Origin: Panacagrimonas sp963975245
GTDB lineage: Bacteria; Pseudomonadota; Gammaproteobacteria; Nevskiales; Nevskiaceae
DNA length: 64,000 nucleotides
Reading direction: 5' to 3'
Assembly: GCA_963975245.1 (NCBI GenBank)
Contig: CAXBFJ010000001.1
Span: 186,001 to 250,000, forward strand
This document shows, in pieces, positions 17,859 to 27,500 of this stretch (position 1 is its first letter; every line of letters begins with the position of its first letter). The notes beneath the pieces are model-generated. The model had not been told where the DNA came from, searched no databases, and was given only the letters and a program-made list of their open reading frames with translations. The position numbers and the translations under genes are program-made.

Positions 17859-18875
17859 ATGACCAATGCAATTCGTATCCGCCTGCCAGCCTCGCTCGAT
17901 AGTCTGACGCCGGCCACTGTCGAACCCCGCTCGCCCGTTCGCGACGAAATTCTGGTGCGGGTACGCGCCAGCTCGATCAACTTTCACGATTACGCAGTGG
18001 TCTCCGGTCATCTGAAACCTGCGGAAGGTCGTGTCCCTCTGTCTGATGGTGCGGGTGAAGTGGTCGCGATTGGCGATGAAGCAACGCAATTCAAGGTTGG
18101 CGATCGCGTGATGAGCACCTTCTACCCGACCTGGCTGGACGGCGAGCCCGAGCTGAATGGCTTCGCCAGCGTGCCGGGCGATGGCATTGATGGCTATGCT
18201 CAGGAATACGTCACGGTTCCGGAGACAGCACTCACTCGGATGCCATCGGGCTATAGCTTCGAGGAAGCCGCGACGCTGACCTGTGCGGGTGTTACCGCCT
18301 GGCGCGCGCTGGTTGTGAATGGCCAGATCAAAAGCGGAGACACCGTGCTGGTGCAGGGCACGGGTGGAGTTTCGATCTTTGCGCTGCAACTGGCCAAGCT
18401 CATGGGGGCTACGGTTATTGCAACCTCCTCATCGGACGAGAAGCTTGAGCGCTTGCGTGCGCTGGGCGCGGATCACCTGATCAATTACCGCGCCGTACCG
18501 GAGTGGGGCGCTGCAGCGGCAAAGCTCTGTGAGCGGGGCGGAGTCGATCATGTGGTGGAGATCGGCGGCGCTGGGACCTTGCCGCAATCGATTCGCGCCA
18601 TTCGTAGTTGCGGACACATTGCCCTGATCGGCGTTTTAGCAGGTCGAGAGGGCGTAATTCCCACCGCCGAACTGATGCGCAAGCAAGGCCGACTGGTCGG
18701 ATTCACCGTTGGCAGTCGACGACACCAGATGGATTTGATTCGAGCCTGCGAAGTCAGCGGCTTGCGACCGGTCATAGATCGAAGTTTCCCGCTGCCGGCC
18801 CTGGGTGATGCATTCCGTCATCAGATAAGCGGCGCCCATTTCGGCAAGATCTGCATCAACGTGGCAGGCGACTGA
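17859..18875 (+). CDS. MDR-superfamily NAD(P)-dependent oxidoreductase (zinc-free alcohol dehydrogenase/quinone reductase-like)
   Basis: 338 residues. The N-terminal GroES-like domain carries 'SSINFHDYAVVSGH' where zinc ADHs have the catalytic Cys, so catalytic zinc is probably absent. 'SDGAGEVVAIG' and 'GDRVMSTF' follow. The Rossmann fold has 'VLVQGTGGVSIFALQLAKLMGA' near 165. It reduces or oxidises a carbonyl or enone with NAD(P)H; the substrate is unknown. It lies 190 bases after the monooxygenase and may have its own promoter there. A clear paralogue sits at 62903-63910, at the end of the ketone carboxylase operon (shared MSTF, LVQG, GGVS and HFGKI segments). Confidence 0.85.
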   Translation: MTNAIRIRLPASLDSLTPATVEPRSPVRDEILVRVRASSINFHDYAVVSGHLKPAEGRVPLSDGAGEVVAIGDEATQFKVGDRVMSTFYPTWLDGEPELNGFASVPGDGIDGYAQEYVTVPETALTRMPSGYSFEEAATLTCAGVTAWRALVVNGQIKSGDTVLVQGTGGVSIFALQLAKLMGATVIATSSSDEKLERLRALGADHLINYRAVPEWGAAAAKLCERGGVDHVVEIGGAGTLPQSIRAIRSCGHIALIGVLAGREGVIPTAELMRKQGRLVGFTVGSRRHQMDLIRACEVSGLRPVIDRSFPLPALGDAFRHQISGAHFGKICINVAGD

Positions 18876-18903
18876 GCAGATCCTGAAAGAGATCTGGTCA
18901 AAG

Positions 18904-18980
18904 TGGTCGGGGTAGAGAGATTCGAACTCCCGACATCCTGCTCCCAAAGCAGGCGCGCTACCAGACTGCGCTATACCCCG
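18904..18980 (-). tRNA. tRNA-Pro (anticodon TGG)
   Basis: On the minus strand: CGGGGTA acceptor from 18980, D arm GCGCAGTCTGGTAGCGC, anticodon arm CCTGC-TTTGGGA-GCAGG (anticodon TGG), T arm GGGAGTTCGAATCTC, then TACCCCG, discriminator A and encoded CCA ending at 18904. It stands alone between the MDR gene and prfB. Confidence 0.96.
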
Positions 18981-19135
18981 TTTGTGCCTCCTGACGAGTG
19001 ACCGATCTCGCCAGCCCGCTATTATCGTGTGCTCCGAGGCCAGCGGTCAAAGTTTTTCGTGCTTTGTTCGATGTGAGCGGGTCGAAGCCGGGGCTTGGGC
19101 CGCTATACTTCGCGCCCAAATTTAGGTTTATCCCT

Positions 19136-20231
19136 ATGGAACCCCAACACATCGGAAGTGAGATTACGGCCCTGCGAGCGCGTTTCGACGCGCTCCGGGG
19201 CTTTCTTTGACTACGAAACAAAGCGTGACCGACTGATTGAGGTCAGTGCGGAACTGGAACAGAGCGAAGTCTGGAACAAGCCCGAGTACGCGCAGAATCT
19301 GGGTCGTGAACGCGCCCGGCTTGAGGACGTGGTCAATTCTCTGGACGAGGCGGAGGCGGGTCTGAACGACGCTGCCGAGTTGCTGGAAATGGCACAGGGC
19401 GAGGGCGACGACAAGGCGATTGCCGAGATCGGGGCTGATGTCGAAAAGTTCATGAAGCTGGCCGACAAGATGGAATTCCAGCGCATGTTCAGCGGCGAAA
19501 TGGATGACCACAACGCCTATCTGGACGTGCAGTCCGGTTCCGGCGGCACCGAGGCGCAGGATTGGGCCGAAATGCTGCTGCGGATGTATACCCGCTGGGC
19601 AGAGTCCAAGGACTTCAAGGTGGAGCTGATGGAGCGCTCCGACGGTGAAGTCGCCGGTATCAAATCAGCGACCCTGCATATTCAGGGCGATTACGCCTAT
19701 GGCTGGCTGCGCACCGAAACCGGGGTGCATCGCCTGGTGCGCAAGTCGCCGTTTGACTCGGGAAATCGTCGGCACACGTCCTTTGCAGGTGTTTTCATTT
19801 CGCCTGAAGTCGACGATGACTTCGAGATCGAGATCAATCCAGCTGATCTGGAAATTGATACGTTCCGATCCAGCGGTGCGGGCGGTCAGCATGTGAACAA
19901 GACCGAGTCCGCGATTCGCATCAAGCATGTGCCCAGCGGGTTCGTGGTTGCCTGCCAGACACAGCGCAGCCAGCACGCCAACCGCGATACCGCGATGAAG
20001 ATGCTTCGCAGCAAGTTATTTGATGCGGAGATGCAAAAGCGCAATACCGAGAAGCAGAAGGTTGAGGACTCCAAGGCCGATATCGAATGGGGCAGTCAGA
20101 TCCGCTCCTATGTGCTGGATCAGTCGCGGATCAAGGATTTGCGCACCGGTCTTGAAATATCGGACACGCAGAAAGTCCTCGACGGCAATCTGGACCCATA
20201 CATCGAAGCCAGCCTCAAGCAGGGACTGTAG
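19136..20231 (+). CDS. prfB: Peptide chain release factor 2 with programmed +1 frameshift
   Basis: The gene starts at ATG 19136; 24 codons lead to CTT TGA C at 19205-19211. The ribosome slips +1 over T19208 and continues at GAC 19209, so the product is 364 residues (E. coli RF2 is 365). The main frame has the RF2 signature: 'SGSGGTEAQDWAEMLLRMY', and the GGQ peptidyl-hydrolase loop in 'SSGAGGQHVNKTESAIRI'. It releases polypeptides at UGA and UAA; low RF2 favours the shift, giving autoregulation. The promoter may use TATACT at 19104-19109. lysS begins on the last base of the stop codon. Confidence 0.96.
19196..19211 (+). promoter_or_regulatory. prfB recoding (+1 frameshift) site
   Basis: CGGGGC, an internal Shine-Dalgarno-like run, then TTT, then CTT TGA C. 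The spacing is identical to E. coli AGGGGG-TAT-CTT-TGAC. The in-frame UGA is followed by C, a poor termination context. The conserved arrangement, with the RF2 frame resuming at GAC, leaves little doubt. Confidence 0.93.
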
Positions 20232-21748
20232 TGAGCAAATCAGAAAAGCCGGAAGCAGAATCGCCAAGTGTCGACGAGAACCACATCATTGCCACTCGCC
20301 GCGAGAAACTTAAGGCGCTGCGCGATGCCGGCCAGGCCTTTCCGAATGATTTTAGACGTGACACGCTGGCAGAGCATCTGCATGGAACCTTCAGCGGCCA
20401 TGAGCCAGAGGCGCTGGAGCAGAATTCCACGCGCTTCAGCCTCGCCGGGCGCCTCATGGCCAAGCGCGTCATGGGCAAGGCAAGCTTTGCGCAGCTGCAG
20501 GATTCCAGCGGACGTATCCAGATTTTCCTGAAGCGCGATGCCCTCGGTGATGAGGTCTACGCGCTCTTCAAGAGCGCCGATGTCGGCGACATCATCGGCG
20601 TCACTGGCAGCGTGTTCAAAACCCGCACAGGCGAGTTGTCGGTGGCGCTCGATGCTTTCAGGCTATTGTCCAAATCCATTCGACCGTTGCCTGAGAAGTG
20701 GGCGGGCCTGACCGATACCGAGGTTCGCTATCGTCAGCGTTACGTGGATCTGATCGTCAATCCGGCGGTCAAGGAAGCCTTCGAGAAGCGCGGCAAGACG
20801 GTGCGCTTCATTCGTCAGTTTCTCGACGCTCTGGGATTTGTAGAAGTGGAAACGCCGATGCTCCAGCCCATTGCCGGCGGCGCGACGGCGCGACCTTTCG
20901 TGACGCACCACAATGCACTGGATCGCGATCTGTACCTGCGTATTGCCCCGGAGCTTTATCTGAAGCGGTTGGTTGTGGGTGGCTTCGAGCGCGTCTACGA
21001 AATCAATCGCAATTTCCGCAATGAGGGGTTGTCGACCCGGCATAACCCTGAATTCACCATGCTCGAGTTTTATCAGGCCTATGCCGACTATCTGGATGCC
21101 ATGGACCTGGTTGAAACCATGGTGCGTGACGCGGCTCTGACGGTGAACGGAAGTGGCAAGTTCAGCTATCAAGGCCGTGAGTACGATCTGGAAAAGCCTT
21201 TCAACCGTTGGTCGATGAAGGATGCGGTCAAGCAGTTCAATCCTGAGTTCGATGCGACTCGAACTTCTGATCGCGCTTATCTGGAAGCTTTCGCTAAAGG
21301 TGTAGGGGCGGATGCGAAGGCTGACTATGGTCCCGGCAAGTTGCTCACAGAGATTTTTGAGAAGACAGTTGAAGCCCAGTTGATGGACCCGACCTTCATC
21401 ACCGCCTATCCCACAGAGGTGTCTCCGTTGGCTCGGCGCAATGACGATGATCCGGACGTCACCGATCGTTTCGAATTTTTTGTTGGCGGACGTGAAGTGG
21501 CCAATGGCTTCTCGGAGCTCAATGATGCTGAAGATCAGGCTGCCCGGTTCAAGTTGCAGGTCGCAGCCAAGGACTCGGGAGACGACGAGGCCATGGTCTA
21601 TGACGCAGACTACATCCGGGCATTGGAGTACGGCTTGCCACCGACCGCTGGCGTTGGAATTGGTATTGATCGCCTGGTGATGTTTCTGACCGACTCCGCC
21701 AGTATTCGCGACGTCCTGCTGTTCCCGCAGATGAAGCCTGAGAAATAG
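20231..21748 (+). CDS. lysS: Lysyl-tRNA synthetase, class II
   Basis: 505 residues from a GTG start that overlaps the last G of the prfB stop codon. The N-terminal OB-fold anticodon-binding domain ('SLAGRLMAKRVMGKASFAQLQDSSGRIQIF') covers ~60-170. The class II catalytic core follows with motif 2 'YEINRNFRNEGLSTRHNPEFTMLEFY' near 255-280 and motif 3 'AGVGIGIDRLVMFLTDS' near the C-terminus. It charges tRNA-Lys. The prfB-lysS coupling is widely conserved in proteobacteria. Confidence 0.97.
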   Translation: MSKSEKPEAESPSVDENHIIATRREKLKALRDAGQAFPNDFRRDTLAEHLHGTFSGHEPEALEQNSTRFSLAGRLMAKRVMGKASFAQLQDSSGRIQIFLKRDALGDEVYALFKSADVGDIIGVTGSVFKTRTGELSVALDAFRLLSKSIRPLPEKWAGLTDTEVRYRQRYVDLIVNPAVKEAFEKRGKTVRFIRQFLDALGFVEVETPMLQPIAGGATARPFVTHHNALDRDLYLRIAPELYLKRLVVGGFERVYEINRNFRNEGLSTRHNPEFTMLEFYQAYADYLDAMDLVETMVRDAALTVNGSGKFSYQGREYDLEKPFNRWSMKDAVKQFNPEFDATRTSDRAYLEAFAKGVGADAKADYGPGKLLTEIFEKTVEAQLMDPTFITAYPTEVSPLARRNDDDPDVTDRFEFFVGGREVANGFSELNDAEDQAARFKLQVAAKDSGDDEAMVYDADYIRALEYGLPPTAGVGIGIDRLVMFLTDSASIRDVLLFPQMKPEK

Positions 21749-22048
21749 CGCGATCCGGGGCTGCAGCTTTATCGTGGCCGCGCTCGCCGGAAGCTTGGAG
21801 CGCGGAGAGTTGCAGCCAAAATTTGATACAAAACGTGCAGGGTCGTCTCATAAAACGTGTAAATTCAACTCCCTGCGTTAGCGCCTGAACCGCGAGTCGA
21901 AACAACCAGAGCGCGTGTTCCCGTGGCGTCTATTTGGGGGAAATTTCCAGATAGATCAACTTCTTGGCCTTGGTCGGTATTCCGTTCACAATGCGCAGTC
22001 GGTTGCTCTCGTGGGGAGGGATAGCCGCCCGAAAAAGGCATGTTCTGA
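21749..22048. other. Intergenic leader between lysS and the REC-GGDEF-EAL gene
   Basis: 300 bases without a gene. Two direct repeats AAAACGTG(C/T)A start at 21830 and 21852, exactly 22 bases (two helical turns) apart, a spacing suited to a regulator binding one face. No clear lysS terminator is visible. No strong ribosome site precedes the ATG at 22049. Confidence 0.4.
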
Positions 22049-23953
22049 ATGGACGCCAGCAGACAGGCAAGAATTTACGTGGCTGATCATGTCGCCGACG
22101 GGCACGCGTGGGCGACGGTTTCCATGCACAACATGGGGTCGGTGGTGCAGTGGGAAAGCGGGGCCGCACTGCTGTCTTCTGTTCTGGATAACGCGGCACC
22201 TGACCTAATTTTTGTGTCTGACGGCCTGACCGATATCAGCGGTCTGGAAATTTGCCGTCGCCTTCGCAACAACCCGCAGACACGAATGACGCCGGTCATT
22301 CTGATGAGCGAAATCGAGGATCCGGAGTTTGTTCGTAGTGCTCTCGATCTGGGGGCCGTTGATGTGCTGAGCAAGCCCCTCAATCCTGATTTGCTGCGTG
22401 CCAGGATCAAGTTTTATCTGGCCATGAGCCAGCAGAGTCAGGCGCTGGGTTTTGATGCGCAGGTACGCTCCGATGAGCTTGAACGCATGGTTGAAACCAT
22501 GCGCGGCGAGCTGCGCGAACGCGAGCGCACCATGGCTCGCGCCGAGTTCCTCTTCAGCCACGATTTGATCACCGGCCTGCCGAACCGGCGCCAGTTGCTC
22601 GAATTGATGGAGCGCGGTCGCCGGCGCGCAGACAAGAGCGGCACCCCGATGGCGGTGGTTGCGCTGAGCATCGAGCATTACAACGCCTTGCAGGCCAGCA
22701 ACGAGCGCGACTTGTTTGATCGGACGCTGGCAGGTGCCGCACAGTGTCTCCAGCGGACTTTGCGGCCACTTGATTTCGTGGCGCGCGTATCGGAGGACAT
22801 GTTCGCGGCCGTGCTGATGCCGCGAGAGCTCGACAACATGGAGAGCGCGACGCGCAATGCCCAAGAAGCGGCAGAACGTGCTGCAACCGCATTGTTGTCT
22901 GAAGTGCTGGTAGACGATGTCGTCAGATCTTTGCAAACGCGCATTGCGGTTGCGGTGTATCCGCGAGACGGCACGCGCGGCCCGGAGCTGCTCAAGCACA
23001 TTGATGAATCGCTTGCTGCGTCGCGTGGCGGCGCGCCGCGTGAACGTCGCCGGCCTGCGACACAAGATCTGGCCACGGCTCTGGCGATGGAGCTGCGCCT
23101 TCGACAGGCCATTGAGAGTGACCGGCTGGTGCCGCACTACCAACCCAAGGTTGATTTCAAGACCAATCGCATACTGGGCGGCGAAACGCTGATCCGCTGG
23201 CCCTTGCGCAGCGGGGAGTATGTTGGCCCCTCGGAGTTCGTTCCAATCGCTGAGGCGGGCGGGCTGATACCGTCCCTCGACGACTACGTGCTGACTTCGG
23301 CCTGCTGCCAGATTGCGGAGTGGCAGCAACGGTTTTCCGATTTCCGCATCAGCGTCAACCTGTCGGCGCTCAAGCTCCATCACCGAGGTGTGTTTGATCG
23401 TCTGCGCGAGTTGCTCAGCACAACGCGTGCTCGCCCCGAGCATCTTGAGCTTGAGATTACTGAGAGCGCCCTGATCACCGATTTCGATGCGGCCAAGGGC
23501 TGGCTGACGGCCGTGCGCGAGATGGGCGTCAAGGTGTCACTGGATGATTTCGGAACGGGGTACTCGTCATTGGCCTACCTGCGCCGCTTGCCTATGGACA
23601 TCATCAAGATTGACCAGTCCTTCGTTTCCGGTTTGGAGATTGATCGCAGCACAGTGGCCATCGTGCGGGCGATGATTTCCATGGCAACAGCCCTGAACAT
23701 GGAGGTGGTTGCAGAGGGGGTGGAGAACATGACACAGGCGGAAATTCTCAACCGTCTGGGGTGTCACACCTTGCAGGGTTTCATCTACAGCCCAGCGGTC
23801 ACGGCAGGCAAGTTTGAGGCGATGCTGGAAACAGGCACGCTGAAACCACGTGCTCTGGGCATTCAGAGCGACCCGAGCTTACGCAGTGACGGCAGGCGTC
23901 TGAGTAATCCGTTTCCGGTTCCGGATGCGGACCGCCGTCACCGGATTCAGTGA
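22049..23953 (+). CDS. Response regulator with degenerate GGDEF and intact EAL domain (cyclic-di-GMP phosphodiesterase)
   Basis: 634 residues. The receiver domain (~8-125) has the switch Ser (LMSEIED) and the Lys-Pro (SKPLNP), but Ser sits where the phospho-acceptor Asp is expected, with Asp one place later (VSDGLTDISG), so phosphorylation is uncertain. A coiled coil (~135-170) leads to a GGDEF domain whose signature is SEDMF, so no cyclase activity is expected. The EAL domain (~350-600) keeps the catalytic set: ETLIRW Glu, SVNLSA Asn, ELEITES Glu, LDDFGTGYS Asp pair, IKIDQS Lys, AEGVE Glu and LQGF Gln. It probably hydrolyses cyclic-di-GMP. It follows prfB-lysS, near where Xanthomonas has RpfG. 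Confidence 0.87.
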   Translation: MDASRQARIYVADHVADGHAWATVSMHNMGSVVQWESGAALLSSVLDNAAPDLIFVSDGLTDISGLEICRRLRNNPQTRMTPVILMSEIEDPEFVRSALDLGAVDVLSKPLNPDLLRARIKFYLAMSQQSQALGFDAQVRSDELERMVETMRGELRERERTMARAEFLFSHDLITGLPNRRQLLELMERGRRRADKSGTPMAVVALSIEHYNALQASNERDLFDRTLAGAAQCLQRTLRPLDFVARVSEDMFAAVLMPRELDNMESATRNAQEAAERAATALLSEVLVDDVVRSLQTRIAVAVYPRDGTRGPELLKHIDESLAASRGGAPRERRRPATQDLATALAMELRLRQAIESDRLVPHYQPKVDFKTNRILGGETLIRWPLRSGEYVGPSEFVPIAEAGGLIPSLDDYVLTSACCQIAEWQQRFSDFRISVNLSALKLHHRGVFDRLRELLSTTRARPEHLELEITESALITDFDAAKGWLTAVREMGVKVSLDDFGTGYSSLAYLRRLPMDIIKIDQSFVSGLEIDRSTVAIVRAMISMATALNMEVVAEGVENMTQAEILNRLGCHTLQGFIYSPAVTAGKFEAMLETGTLKPRALGIQSDPSLRSDGRRLSNPFPVPDADRRHRIQ

Positions 23954-24591
23954 TCGCCACCGCCCTTCAGGGCGGGTTCCCATTTGCTGACAATCGCGAT
24001 GATCCCCAGCTTGGGGCTATCCAGATGATGCAGTTCGTCGCTGCGCATGCGCCGTGACTCGGCCAGGCGCCAGGATGTGGCTTCTTCGCCGACGCTGACG
24101 GTGGTGTAGACCAGATCTGCATCCAGATGCAGGAATCGACCCAGACCCAGTCCGATGGTTCCATCAATTTCATTGAACTCGCGGGCACCGATTCCCCGCT
24201 CAACCGGCACAGTCACAGTTTCGCCGGACTTCAGATGCAGGCGCGGACCCTGGCCATCCGGTGGGTCATTCTGAGTCCATGCTAGTCGAATCAGTGGCCT
24301 GAATTGCGGGCTGCCGCGCAATTGCGCCCAATGATCCCGCAATCCGAATTCTTCATCCGGCAGGATCGTGATGCCAGCGGCACTGAGTTTTTGCTGTTCG
24401 TCGAGTTCAATGGCGCTGCGCAGGCTGGGCGCAATGGCGGGTTGCCCGCCTTCTTCCACGGCGCGCAGGTAGCGAAATACGATCAGATCGACCCGCCAGG
24501 TCGCCGCTTGCGCTGGCAGGCTGAGCGCCAACAACAGCAGGGCCAGTGCGGCCTTTCCCGAGATGCCGCGCGCTTGATTGAATGCGTTCAT
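23947..24591 (-). CDS. CsiV-family secreted protein
   Basis: 214 residues with a signal peptide (hydrophobic ~14-27, cleavage LPAQA-AT). The mature protein starts 'WRVDLIVFRYL', followed by 'EFGLRDHWAQLRGSPQFRPLIRLAW', 'GTIGLGLGRFLHLDADLVY' and 'ESRRMRSDELHHLDSPKLGIIAIV', matching the CsiV family (a peptidoglycan-binding periplasmic protein; in Vibrio an activator of chitin-synthesis-independent LpxK/peptidoglycan signalling is debated). It sits directly after mfd with a four-base ATGA overlap, as in Pseudomonas. Its stop overlaps the 3' end of the convergent EAL gene by seven bases. The role is envelope-related, without a proven mechanism. Confidence 0.72.
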   Translation of the reverse strand: MNAFNQARGISGKAALALLLLALSLPAQAATWRVDLIVFRYLRAVEEGGQPAIAPSLRSAIELDEQQKLSAAGITILPDEEFGLRDHWAQLRGSPQFRPLIRLAWTQNDPPDGQGPRLHLKSGETVTVPVERGIGAREFNEIDGTIGLGLGRFLHLDADLVYTTVSVGEEATSWRLAESRRMRSDELHHLDSPKLGIIAIVSKWEPALKGGGDH

Positions 24592-27500
24592 TTGCTCCGG
24601 GGTTCTGCGGGGGAGGGGGCGGGTTCGCGCAGTGTAGCCAGCAATTGCAGGAGTCTGCTTGCCCGGGTGTCCACCGGGTCGAGCGATGCGTTGATGTGCA
24701 ACTTCTTCTGGCCTTCGAGTTTGTACACCTTGGGCTGTGACTGAATCAGCTTGATCAGGTTGCGCGGGTTCAGATTGGGTTTGGGGCCAAACTCCAGGAC
24801 CGCGTTCTTGCTGCCCGCGCGAACACGGGTGAGTCCCAATTCCTGCGCGGTGATCCTGACCGAAGCCGCCTGAAACAGATTGTCCACTTGCTCGGGCAAT
24901 TCTCCGAAGCGATCAATTACCTCAACGCGCAGCTCGAACAGGTCCTCGGTGCTGGTGGCTTCCGACGCCCGCTTGTAGAGAACAAGCCGTGTATGCACGT
25001 CGGGAATGAAGCTGTCTGGAATCAGGGCGGAAACTCCCAGGTCTACTTCGCACGCGGCTTCGCCAAACGGTGCATCGTCCAGCGTTCCGGCCTTGATGGC
25101 CCTGACCGCGCGTGCCAGCAGTTCTGCGTAGAGGGTGAAGCCGACTTCTTCGATCTGACCGGACTGGTCGTCGCCCAGAAGCTCGCCGGCGCCGCGGATT
25201 TCCAGGTCGTGCGTGGCGAGCGCGAAGCCCGAACCCAGATCGCCCAGTGACTCAATGGCCTCGAGTCGTTTCTGGGCATCAGTGCTCAAAGCGCGTCGTG
25301 AAGGTACAAACAGATAGGCGAAGGCGCGATGGTGTGATCGCCCCACGCGACCGCGCAGCTGATGTAGCTGGGCAAGGCCCAGACGGTCGGCCCGATCAAT
25401 CAGGATCGTGTTGGCACTGGGTACGTCGATGCCGGATTCGATGATGGTGGTGCAGACCAGGATGTCGAAGCGTTGGTGATAGAAGTCGAGCATGACCTGC
25501 TCGAGCTCGCGTTCGCGCATTTGGCCGTGGGCAAATCGTACGCGTCCTTCAGGCAGCATTACCTGAATATCGCGGCTGAATTTTTCGATGTCGGAGACTT
25601 CGTTATGCAGGATGTAGACCTGTCCGCCGCGACGAAGCTCACGCTGACAAGCTTCGATGACCAAGCCACGATCCCATTCTGAAACAAAAGTCTTGATGGC
25701 TATGCGAGATGCAGGCGGCGTTGCAATGATGGACAGGTCGCGCAGCCCGGCAAGGCTCATGTTCAAGGTGCGTGGAATCGGCGTGGCGGTCAGCGTCAGC
25801 AAATCAACTTCGGCGCGCAGATTCTTGAGTTTCTCCTTGTGGCGAACGCCAAAGCGATGTTCCTCGTCCACCACCACCAGACCCAGGTCCTTGAATTTGA
25901 CGTCGGCCTGCAGCAGCCGATGGGTGCCGATCACGATATCAAGTGAGCCAGCGGCGAGCTGCTTGAGCATCTCGGTCTGCTCCTTGCTCGTGCGTAGTCG
26001 AGAGAGCGCGCCTACGCGTATCGGCCAGTCTGCAAAGCGATCAGAAAAATTCTTTTCATGCTGCTGGGCCAGCAAGGTCGTCGGTGCCAGCAGGCAGACC
26101 TGCTTGCCCGCACGGGCAACGGCGAAACAGGCACGCAAGGCGACCTCGGTCTTGCCAAAGCCCACATCACCGCAGACCACGCGGTCCATGGATTTGGCAG
26201 CGGTTACGTCGGCCAGAACAGCATCAATGGCCTTCTGCTGGTCCTCAGTAGGCGTGAAAGGAAAGCCTTCGCAGAACTTGAGGTAGTCGGCCTCGTCCAC
26301 ACTCAGGGCATTGCCTTCGCGCGCGGCGCGGCGAGCCTGGATTTGCAGCAACTCGGCGGCCACATCATTGGCCTTGTCGCGCGCCTTGGCCTGCGCTTTT
26401 CCCCAACGTTCAGAGCCCAGGCTGTGCAGCGGTGCGGTTTCATCCTCAGCACCGGTGTAACGATGAATCATCTGCAGCGACGCGACCGGCACATACAGCT
26501 TGTCCAGTCCTTCCTTCTTTCTTCCTTCGCGAGTGCGTGCGGCGTACTCAAGCACGAGGAACTCGGTTTCGATGCCGCCGGCTTCCATGCGCGTCAGGCC
26601 GCGATAGCGACCGACGCCATGTTGTACATGAACCACGGGCGCACCGATGGCCAGCGAAGACAGATCACGCAGGATGGTTTCCGGGTCACGCACCTTGTTT
26701 CGCTTGCGCGACTCCACCGGCGCCCGCTGACCAAAAATCCCCGGCTCCGCAATCAGCGAGATGTTGTCATCAGGAAGTTTCAGGCCATGCTGTAACGGAC
26801 CCAAGGCGATGCCGTATTTGTTCTTTCGGGCTGAGCTGGCATCCGCAAATGAAGCCCAGTCGTCAAAGCTGCGCGGCAGGATGCCCTGCGGCTTGAGCCA
26901 GTCGATGACGGCCTGCTTGCGTCCAGCCGATTCGGCGACAAAGAGAATGCGCTGTTCATTGCCTGCAAGGTAGGCGCGAATGCCATCAGCGCTGCCGGGC
27001 AAATCCAGCGCGCCATCCGGTGCGGCGATGGAAAGGCTGTCTATCGATTTGAGCGCCTGCAGTGCAGCCTCGGGAGAGAGAAACAGATCTTCCGGACGCA
27101 TCAGCGGGCGTTCGATATCTCCGCGCAGGCGTTCGAACCGGTCGCCAATCTGCTTCCAGTCTTCGTTGAATGCGGATTCCAGATCACCCAGCCGGGCGAT
27201 CTTGGCGGTTCTGGGCAGATAGTCGACGAGCTTGGCAGTCGTGCCGAAAAACAAGGGCAGCCAGGCTTCGATGCCTGCTGGCATGAATCCACGCGTGACT
27301 TCAGCATAGATTCTTGAGCGTGAAGGATCGCCGGGAAAATATTCGCGATAGTTGCGGCGAAAATTCTCAATGCCGCCCTTGTCAGTGGGAAACTCTCGTG
27401 CCGGCAGCAGACGCACAGATTCAACCTTGTCGGTTGAACGCTGGGTTTCCGGATCGAAGGTGCGGATGGATTCGATTTCGTCGTCAAACAGATCCAGTCG

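Noticed and set aside
19095..20231. A single uninterrupted prfB frame beginning at 19095
   Set aside because: The first 38 codons are out of frame with the true start; the frameshift gene starting at 19136 matches RF2 length and N-terminus.
22205..23443. A 412-codon open frame antisense to the REC-GGDEF-EAL gene
   Set aside because: It lies wholly inside a gene with clear domains; the translation has no recognisable motif and is a frame shadow of high-GC coding sequence.
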